A DNA stretch of 5,036 nt, taken from the NCBI GenBank assembly GCA_016763045.1, contig JAESUN010000165.1, positions 1 through 5,036 of the forward strand, read 5' to 3'. The notes under the pieces are model-generated. The model searched no databases. It worked only from the letters and a program-made list of their open reading frames with translations, and had not been told where the DNA came from. How positions within the stretch are numbered: the first letter of the stretch is position 1; every line of letters begins with the position of its first letter. The position numbers and the translations under genes were made by a program. Positions 1-4,218 of this stretch are shown here, one piece after another. The stretch is from Opitutaceae bacterium (lineage in GTDB: Bacteria; Verrucomicrobiota; Verrucomicrobiia; Opitutales; Opitutaceae).

Positions 1-1
1 A

Positions 2-904
2 GATACTATGTATTCAGAAGCGACTATGGAACCAGAGATTGTTAGTAGATGGTGGGCTCCTGATCCTGTTATGCAACCGCACCAATCGCCTTATTTATTT
101 GTTGCGAACAATCCAATAATTTATGTTGACCAAAATGGAGAGGACAATGTAATTTATTTGGTTGCTTTACCTTCCAGTAAGACACAATTTACAAAACAAG
201 ATTTAAAATCGGTAGCTGCTCAAGCTAACGCTAATTATAGGAATTTAGGATTAGAAACAAGAGTTGTGATTTTTGAATCAAGCCAACCATTTGATCCTGC
301 TCATTTAGACCCTAACGATAGTTATGTTATACTTGGTTCTTCTGCTGGAATTACTTCAACTGTTGCAGGGCAGGGATTTTCAAGTGAAATTCAACAAACG
401 GCAAGGACTCTTGCAGGAGGTAGTGATCCCGAACAAAGTGGAACTACATTTAATAAGTTTGAGCAAGGAATTTTAATAGAATCCAGTAGAGTTTCTGATT
501 TTGGTAGAGAAACTAAAGCCGATAAATTAGGAGCAGCAGCCTTTCTTATAGTACACGGTTCTGGTCATAATGCAGGGATTAACAAACACGTTAACGATTT
601 CGCAAGTCCTTTTAATAATTCAAGTATAATGTTTAATGGAGACTTTATTACTTCAAATAATACTGGTGCATTACCAAGTTTTTTAGACCCTTCAAAAAAT
701 TCTTTTTTTACTGAACGTCTTAGTAATGATTCTTATTTTGGAGGAAATGAAGCGAGAGATAATTATAGCTTTAAAGGAATACCTTATAAATTAGGTACTA
801 CAAACCCAAAAACAGTTAACCAGACAAGTGGAGGAAGTGGAGTTTTAAAGAATACTAGAAAAGCAACAAAATCGTTTAAGTTAAAAGGAGTACCAAGTTT
901 TTAA
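2..904 (+). CDS. Rhs-family protein, 3' portion with C-terminal toxin-like domain (5' partial)
   Basis: The reading frame is open to the left edge, so the ATG at 8 is probably an internal Met of a much longer Rhs/YD-repeat protein. Numbering from that Met, residues 14-46 match the end of the Rhs-associated core seen in Bacteroidetes: RWWAPDP, then SPYLFVANNPIIYVDQNGED. In Rhs and polymorphic toxin proteins this core is followed by a variable toxic tip. Here the tip is residues 47-298, beginning with an alternating hydrophobic stretch (VIYLVALP). At 180-194 the sequence LIVHGSGHNAGINKH has His183, His187, Gly190 and His194, and SSIM at 205-208 could be a Met-turn. This resembles a metzincin-type zinc peptidase, but Gly184 sits where the catalytic Glu belongs and the third His is one residue late. 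The tail is Lys-rich. The Rhs assignment is firm; the toxin activity is inference. The lipoprotein gene starts 10 bases downstream and is a candidate immunity or partner gene. Confidence 0.8.
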   Translation, partial: DTMYSEATMEPEIVSRWWAPDPVMQPHQSPYLFVANNPIIYVDQNGEDNVIYLVALPSSKTQFTKQDLKSVAAQANANYRNLGLETRVVIFESSQPFDPAHLDPNDSYVILGSSAGITSTVAGQGFSSEIQQTARTLAGGSDPEQSGTTFNKFEQGILIESSRVSDFGRETKADKLGAAAFLIVHGSGHNAGINKHVNDFASPFNNSSIMFNGDFITSNNTGALPSFLDPSKNSFFTERLSNDSYFGGNEARDNYSFKGIPYKLGTTNPKTVNQTSGGSGVLKNTRKATKSFKLKGVPSF

Positions 905-914
905 TAGGTAATAG

Positions 915-1487
915 ATGAAAAAAATAAGTATTATAATATTAGCTGTTTCCCTGCTATCTTGTAAAGAGCAGGGAAACAGGGAAGAAGTTATAAATTGTTC
1001 AAATACAACAGTAATTGTACACGATGATATTCGGATTAGTTTTTGTTTGCCTGAATATCTAAGCAGATATAGAATAGATACTTTATATGAAGCTCAAACA
1101 GAATACAATTATTCATTAATAAGTAATCCTTTAACGGATAATGGATTTATGAAGCCCATAAAATATGAAGACTCATTATATATTAATTTCCGCATTATGG
1201 TTGATGGAGATGATAGTAATCGCCATCTATTACCGCAGAAACGAAAATATTTACCATTTCTTATTGAGAAAAAAGAGCCTTATTCTCCAATAAAAATATT
1301 GGATTCCTCATATGCAGAAAAAGAAAACGCTTTTGTTTACAATTTGGAATGGATGTGTTTAAAGGAACATGACCAATACGAATATGAAAAAATATACTTT
1401 ATGAAAAAAGGTAAATATGCCTTTTCTTTTCTTTTTCATGTGAGAAATATCCATCAGGCAGAGAGGAATATCGTGCTGATGCTCTAA
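915..1487 (+). CDS. Small lipoprotein, possible immunity partner of the Rhs toxin; 3' end frameshifted
   Basis: The protein begins MKKISIIILAVSLLSCKEQ, a short basic N-region, a hydrophobic core and an LLSC lipobox with Cys16, so it should be a lipid-anchored exported protein. I do not recognise the family. The mature part is mixed polar/aromatic, with many Tyr and acidic residues, and probably forms a compact alpha/beta domain. The 10-base gap to the Rhs gene implies co-transcription. In polymorphic toxin loci the small gene directly after the toxin is commonly the immunity gene, and lipoprotein immunity proteins fit toxins acting in the envelope; this role is inferred. The frame stops at 1485-1487, but the last 18 or so codons look unnatural, and a better C-terminus lies in another frame (see the entry at 1425-1516). 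With one restored base the protein would be about 200 residues rather than 190. A 13-bp inverted repeat covers the signal-peptide codons. Confidence 0.75.
   Translation: MKKISIIILAVSLLSCKEQGNREEVINCSNTTVIVHDDIRISFCLPEYLSRYRIDTLYEAQTEYNYSLISNPLTDNGFMKPIKYEDSLYINFRIMVDGDDSNRHLLPQKRKYLPFLIEKKEPYSPIKILDSSYAEKENAFVYNLEWMCLKEHDQYEYEKIYFMKKGKYAFSFLFHVRNIHQAERNIVLML
943..979 (+). repeat. Perfect 13-bp inverted repeat inside the lipoprotein signal-peptide codons
   Basis: The arm CTGTTTCCCTGCT at 943-955 is exactly complementary to AGCAGGGAAACAG at 967-979, with an 11-base loop (956-966) holding the lipobox Cys codon. The arm is GC-richer than its surroundings. It starts 29 bases after the lipoprotein start codon and no T-run follows, so it is not a normal intrinsic terminator. 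In the mRNA it could form a stable hairpin affecting translation or stability. A role is inferred; the pairing itself is read directly from the sequence. Confidence 0.85.
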
Positions 1488-1516
1488 AGATTATAAATTC
1501 TATTAGGATAGAATAA
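1425..1516 (+). other. Apparent frameshift and out-of-frame C-terminus of the lipoprotein gene
   Basis: From about 1442 the -1 frame reads EKYPSGREEYRADALKIINS followed by IRIE and then TAA at 1514-1516. This is a natural-looking amphipathic C-terminus, whereas the annotated frame ends RNIHQAERNIVLML. The switch must lie between about 1425 and 1441. The most likely spot is the T-run at 1432-1436 inside a CTTTTCTTTTCTTTTTC tract; one extra T there would give FLFSCEKYPSG. The change could be a real inactivating mutation, a phase-variable tract or a sequencing error. Confidence 0.65.
1497..1514. terminator. Weak hairpin between the convergent units
   Basis: ATTCTAT (1497-1503) pairs with ATAGAAT (1508-1514) around a TAGG loop. 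It lies 17 bases past the stop of the last minus-strand gene, and on that strand it is followed by TTTATAAT, a modest T-rich stretch. It also overlaps the frame-corrected end of the lipoprotein gene. The stem is AT-rich and weak, so this is only a possible terminator for the minus-strand operon. Confidence 0.25.
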
Positions 1517-1530
1517 TAAGCCTGAAAGAA

Positions 1531-1704
1531 TTAACCCATATAGTCCAATATCGCCTGTTTCAAGGCAACATCACCTTGACCATCATTTAATTCATTATAA
1601 GGGATAGTACAAAAAGGTTGAGACACACTATCTTTTGTATGCTGTACAGAACATTCTTTTACTTCATTTACCGTTCTAATAACCAATTTCTTTATTTCTA
1701 TCAT
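1531..1704 (-). CDS. 57-aa protein of unknown function, last gene of the phage operon
   Basis: A short frame starting MIEIKKLVIRTVNEVKECSV and ending ALKQAILDYMG before TAA at 1531-1533. I do not recognise a family. It has no signal peptide or membrane segment. The N-terminus reads as a beta strand leading into a charged region with two Cys (18 and 32), and the last 12 residues look like an amphipathic helix. The start lies 12 bases after the stop of the capsid-cement-like gene, on the same strand, which fits the spacing of the rest of the operon and is the main reason to call it real. There is no Shine-Dalgarno, but most neighbours lack one too. Its neighbour on the other side converges from the plus strand only 14 bases away. 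Confidence 0.6.
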   Translation of the reverse strand: MIEIKKLVIRTVNEVKECSVQHTKDSVSQPFCTIPYNELNDGQGDVALKQAILDYMG

Positions 1705-1716
1705 AACAGATTAATT

Positions 1717-2142
1717 TTAAAAAATTTCGCCCATTCCTCCTGCTAGTAACACCTGAACAAATCCTTCAACTCCAATGGGTTTAGAAGTTAATCCAACACC
1801 AAATGCACCTGGAAAGGCAGTTGTGTGTGGATGACCTAATAAGGGAGTATTGGATGTATTAATATAATCTCCAGGATCTACTTCTTTAGCTGCCTCCATC
1901 AACACATTTACAATACCTGCATATTGACATTTTAAGGTTTCTCCTGGAAGAGCAGTACTTACCGAAATCAAGCACAGTATTTCTTCATCACTAAATGAGG
2001 CTGCCTTTACTGATAAAGGAGTTCTTCTATCAATAACAACAACATGACCAGGTCCTACTTTAAGCCCTGTATTGTTGACCATATCTATTGTTTGAGCTAC
2101 CATTTGAGTAATGTTTTTGGGTGAACGATGTATTTTTATCAT
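1717..2142 (-). CDS. Phage structural protein resembling capsid cement/decoration proteins
   Basis: The 141-residue protein is nearly all beta strands and turns. Residues 29-130 run GLKVGPGHVVVID, then short strands, then ALPGETLKCQYAGIVNVLME, KEVDPGDYINTSNT, GAFGVGLTSKPIGVEGFVQV and LLAGGMGEIF. This succession (a loaded value with a property, a G-x-V strand, VxxGDxI, then GVGL followed by V-x-V-L-L) is the pattern of DUF2190-like capsid cement and head decoration proteins that sit on the outer capsid surface. The family match is from pattern memory, not a search, so it is tentative. It is the only gene of the operon with a full AGGAGG Shine-Dalgarno, suggesting high expression as expected for a major virion component. 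It begins 2 bases after the preceding stop, which implies translational coupling. Placement after the lysis genes, away from any capsid gene in view, is unusual. Confidence 0.55.
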   Translation of the reverse strand: MIKIHRSPKNITQMVAQTIDMVNNTGLKVGPGHVVVIDRRTPLSVKAASFSDEEILCLISVSTALPGETLKCQYAGIVNVLMEAAKEVDPGDYINTSNTPLLGHPHTTAFPGAFGVGLTSKPIGVEGFVQVLLAGGMGEIF

Positions 2143-2144
2143 AA

Positions 2145-2573
2145 TTAAACCTCCTGATTTGATTTAGAATATTGAACTCTAAGCGTGTGGCTTTTTCCGA
2201 TCTCAATACCTATTGCTTTAAAATTCTCCAAACTGTTTCTTCCTGTCACCTCTATGTCATCAATGTTTCCAACTCCTAAACCTGAAACATTAGTTGGTTC
2301 AGCTCCATTATCCTTAATCCTTATTACAGTTTCATTATTATTGGTAGTTTCATCTGCTGACACCGTAATAAATGCAGAGATAGCTCCATCGGGTAAAGTC
2401 AAGCTTTTCGATTGAGTGTGATCTACTATTATTTCTTCATAACCATTCTCTGTCTCATCTATCGAATCACTTCCTTTCTCTCCTGAAGAAACTAAAATCA
2501 ATTCTTCTAAATAATCATTGGTTTCAGCAACATTTCCGTGAGGGTATGGATTCTTCTTTTGTTTTAGTTCCAT
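2145..2573 (-). CDS. Small beta-rich phage virion-type protein, function unknown
   Basis: A 142-residue acidic protein without signal or membrane segment. Residues 1-45 are polar and Asp/Glu-rich, probably an extended arm. Residues 46-140 read as a beta sandwich: EEIIVDHTQSKSLTLPDGAI, SAFITVSADE, then TVIRIKDNGAEPTNVSGLGV, DDIEVTGRNSLENFKAIGIE, and a final strand HTLRVQYSK. The order L-x-x-P-x-G-A-x-x-A, VxxRxxDNGxxPT, small-G-x-x-V, a FKAIG segment and LxVQY is a pattern I associate with small proteins encoded next to phage tail fibres and lysis genes. That link is memory-based. It sits between an M15 peptidase (12 bases upstream) and the cement-like gene (2 bases downstream), so a virion accessory or adhesin-tip role is the best inference. 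Confidence 0.55.
   Translation of the reverse strand: MELKQKKNPYPHGNVAETNDYLEELILVSSGEKGSDSIDETENGYEEIIVDHTQSKSLTLPDGAISAFITVSADETTNNNETVIRIKDNGAEPTNVSGLGVGNIDDIEVTGRNSLENFKAIGIEIGKSHTLRVQYSKSNQEV
2150..2155 (-). promoter_or_regulatory. Strong Shine-Dalgarno AGGAGG before the capsid-cement-like gene
   Basis: On the minus strand AGGAGG lies 7 bases before the ATG at 2142 (AGGAGGTTTAATTATG). It overlaps the last codons and stop region of the upstream 142-aa gene, so ribosomes ending that gene are placed next to the new start. No other start in this operon has more than a weak purine stretch, which makes this site stand out. Confidence 0.8.
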
Positions 2574-2585
2574 TGTTTAACTTAT

Positions 2586-3086
2586 TTATGTAAATGGGTT
2601 TATGGGTGGTCTTGAACCTTTTGGATAACCCCAAGCTACATATTGTGGTTTGGAACTATCACTATCAAGATGAACGAACGTTTTTCCAATTCCAATTCGT
2701 TTAAAACCTACTTCTTTTGCTGCTTTTACTATTTTATTTCTTATTGCTTTGGTGCGTGTTTTAATATCTGCTGCTTTGCATGTCGGCATTTGATGAGCTG
2801 AACTGCGAACCCCTCCAACTCTTTTATTGTGTCGAGGACTTCTCGCTCCTGAATTAATCATTTTGAATATAGGCAGCTTCGTTATCTTTTCTATTTTCTG
2901 AAGCTTTTTGATAAAATCCTTATCCATACACTTCCCTGAACCTGGAATGTCAGGACTATCGAACACACTCAAGTCAACTTTATTCTTTGAACGTTTACGA
3001 ATTATCACGATTGTTCCAACAACAGCCACCAATGCAAGTCCTACCCCTGCACCCCATACCATGTATTTTTTCGTTTCCTTGTTCAT
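2586..3086 (-). CDS. Membrane-anchored M15-type peptidoglycan peptidase
   Basis: A 166-residue protein. Residues 9-29 form a single membrane segment (MVWGAGVGLALVAVVGTIVI), flanked by Lys/Arg on both sides (KK before, RKRSKNK after), so its orientation is not clear. Residues 53-166 are an M15-type domain (DD-carboxypeptidase or L-Ala-D-Glu endopeptidase, zinc dependent). Characteristic pieces are INSGARSPRHNKRVGGVRSS, then SAHQMPTCKAADI with zinc ligands His98 and Asp107, and FVHLD with His139, followed by an aromatic YVAWGYP end. The His-to-Asp spacing is two residues longer than the usual SxHxxGxAxD. The substrate should be peptide cross-links or stems of peptidoglycan. With the GH73 enzyme of the same operon it could attack both glycan and peptide parts of the wall, for entry or lysis. 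Cleavage specificity cannot be read from the sequence. Confidence 0.8.
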   Translation of the reverse strand: MNKETKKYMVWGAGVGLALVAVVGTIVIIRKRSKNKVDLSVFDSPDIPGSGKCMDKDFIKKLQKIEKITKLPIFKMINSGARSPRHNKRVGGVRSSAHQMPTCKAADIKTRTKAIRNKIVKAAKEVGFKRIGIGKTFVHLDSDSSKPQYVAWGYPKGSRPPINPFT

Positions 3087-3089
3087 TAT

Positions 3090-3233
3090 TTATGCTTGTT
3101 CCTTTTCCTTACAGTTACACTTTCTCTTTTGGTACATTGTATAAAGATTAGCACTTGTAAGAGCAATGTTGAGTACCAAGAAAGTAGCAAACAAACAATT
3201 CAATAATTTATTTTTTTTATCCTCTGTGGCCAT
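3090..3233 (-). CDS. 47-aa single-pass membrane protein
   Basis: A short frame of 47 codons starting MATEDKKNKLLN and ending QKRKCNCKEKEQA. Residues 10-32 form one membrane helix (LLNCLFATFLVLNIALTSAN), with a charged N-terminus and a strongly basic C-terminal tail carrying a Cys-x-Cys pair (39 and 41). Positive charge on the C-terminal side favours that end being cytoplasmic. It lies 9 bases after the stop of the coiled-coil protein gene and 3 bases before the M15 peptidase start, which fits the operon and argues for a real gene. In a lysis block a protein of this size could be a holin, antiholin or spanin partner, or a small virion-membrane protein; nothing in it decides between these. I recognise no family. 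Confidence 0.65.
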   Translation of the reverse strand: MATEDKKNKLLNCLFATFLVLNIALTSANLYTMYQKRKCNCKEKEQA

Positions 3234-3242
3234 AGTTCATTT

Positions 3243-3569
3243 TTATAAGAGTTCTAATTTGTCTGTAAGTTCTTTGTTGCGTTTTTCTAACCTGTCTACG
3301 TGCTTTTCTAATTCACCAATTCGTATTCTTTGTTTAGTAATCGTTAATCTCATTTCTGTATTATTACCCTCCAGATCATCCACTCGTTTTTCTAATTTTT
3401 GCGACCATACTACCCAATTTTCTACAATTTGACTATTCGCCTGTGCGTACAAATTGCTTGTCTCCGCTTTTTTGAGCTTCTTGTCAGTGCGTATTCTCAC
3501 AAGGATTTCTGCGAGCTTCCAAAAGCCAGTCGCTCCAAAAATGATTGCTATAAGTTTTAAAATGTCCAT
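3243..3569 (-). CDS. Membrane plus coiled-coil protein, holin/spanin-like position
   Basis: A 108-residue protein. Residues 3-24 (ILKLIAIIFGATGFWKLAEI) are an N-terminal membrane helix; a short basic stretch (RIRTDKKLKK) follows. Residues 50-106 are a long charged heptad-type coiled coil (QKLEKRVDDLEGN, then RIRIGELEKHVDRLEKRNK). Small proteins of this build, starting MDI-x-KLIA and containing GFWKL, are common next to lysis genes in Bacteroidetes phages and prophages as I recall. Their exact role is unsettled: holin, spanin-like membrane linker, or an assembly factor. The gene lies between the GH73 enzyme (14 bases upstream) and the 47-aa membrane protein, so a lysis or envelope-associated role is likely. 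It has no lipobox, which argues against an outer-membrane spanin. Confidence 0.7.
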   Translation of the reverse strand: MDILKLIAIIFGATGFWKLAEILVRIRTDKKLKKAETSNLYAQANSQIVENWVVWSQKLEKRVDDLEGNNTEMRLTITKQRIRIGELEKHVDRLEKRNKELTDKLELL

Positions 3570-3583
3570 TGGTTTAAATGCTG

Positions 3584-4216
3584 TTATTTATTCTTTTTTT
3601 TATGGTTGACTATTCCGTAAATGATTAATCCTGTTCCAAGTGCTAGAATTGTTACTGGTATTATCACTTTCCAAGGATTCTTTTTATTAAGTCCTTTGGT
3701 TTTAATAATTTGAGCTATATCATCCATTACGCCTTTAACCTTACTTGCGTAACTGGGTGCAGTAGCGTACCCTGCTTTTGCTACTTCATCGGCAAAAAGG
3801 TAAGGATCGTCTTTATTTCTCATAGCCTGTTTGTAACGAGAGGCTTTAGAAAGTAATCCTGACCAATCAACAAAGGAATGGAAGGGAGTAGGGTAAGCTC
3901 GAAAATATGCCTTAACCTTATACTTCCATTTCCCTGAAGAAGTCCTTTTTGGATAGCCTGAGAAAATGAAAGGAAATGTTAAACTCGATTTCTTTGAATA
4001 TTCTGTTGTAGTGATTAATTGCTTATCTCCATCCCATCCCCCATAATCTCGTCCAGAGCCTTGTTTCATTCCAAAAAGCATATTCCCAGGGGAATGTTTT
4101 CCCCAACCAGATTCCAAGGCACTTTGAGCTAATGCAAAAAGAGCCGGAACACCAGTTTTGCGTTCTGCTTTTTTGGCGTGTTTGTAATATTTCTGAACAA
4201 AACTCTCTTTCACCAT
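3584..4216 (-). CDS. GH73-type N-acetylglucosaminidase with C-terminal membrane anchor
   Basis: A 210-residue wall hydrolase. Residues 1-175 are a glycoside hydrolase family 73 (FlgJ-like) domain, which cleaves the GlcNAc-MurNAc link of peptidoglycan. Markers are VPALFALAQSALESGWGKHS with the expected catalytic Glu35, GNMLFGMK, a long insertion strand region, AYFRAYPTPFHSFVDW, and the closing AKAGYATAPSYASKV. There is no signal peptide. Residues 183-203 (KVIIPVTILALGTGLIIYGI) form one membrane helix followed by a basic HKKKNK tail. A wall hydrolase with a C-terminal anchor is unusual for a soluble endolysin; the same layout occurs in the virion transglycosylase P7 of the membrane-containing phage PRD1. 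It starts 2 bases after the tail-fibre stop with no Shine-Dalgarno, so translation is probably coupled. Role: virion-borne entry enzyme or lysin. Confidence 0.85.
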   Translation of the reverse strand: MVKESFVQKYYKHAKKAERKTGVPALFALAQSALESGWGKHSPGNMLFGMKQGSGRDYGGWDGDKQLITTTEYSKKSSLTFPFIFSGYPKRTSSGKWKYKVKAYFRAYPTPFHSFVDWSGLLSKASRYKQAMRNKDDPYLFADEVAKAGYATAPSYASKVKGVMDDIAQIIKTKGLNKKNPWKVIIPVTILALGTGLIIYGIVNHKKKNK

Positions 4217-4218
4217 AA

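Noticed and set aside
8..10. ATG as the true start of the Rhs gene
   Set aside because: The frame is open upstream to base 2 and the first residues already belong to the Rhs core end, so the gene is truncated by the window.
943..979. Intrinsic terminator between toxin and lipoprotein
   Set aside because: The hairpin is inside the coding sequence and is followed by GGGAAGAAG, not a T-run.
2185..2415. A 76-codon plus-strand frame opposite the 142-aa gene
   Set aside because: It lies wholly inside a well-supported minus-strand gene and has no family resemblance.
2908..3144. A 78-codon plus-strand frame
   Set aside because: It overlaps the M15 peptidase and the 47-aa gene on the opposite strand; its hydrophobicity is the complement of their membrane-helix codons.
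3166..3432. An 88-codon plus-strand frame
   Set aside because: It is antisense to the coiled-coil protein and the small membrane gene; its Ser/Leu-rich content is a typical shadow of a Lys/Glu-rich coiled coil.
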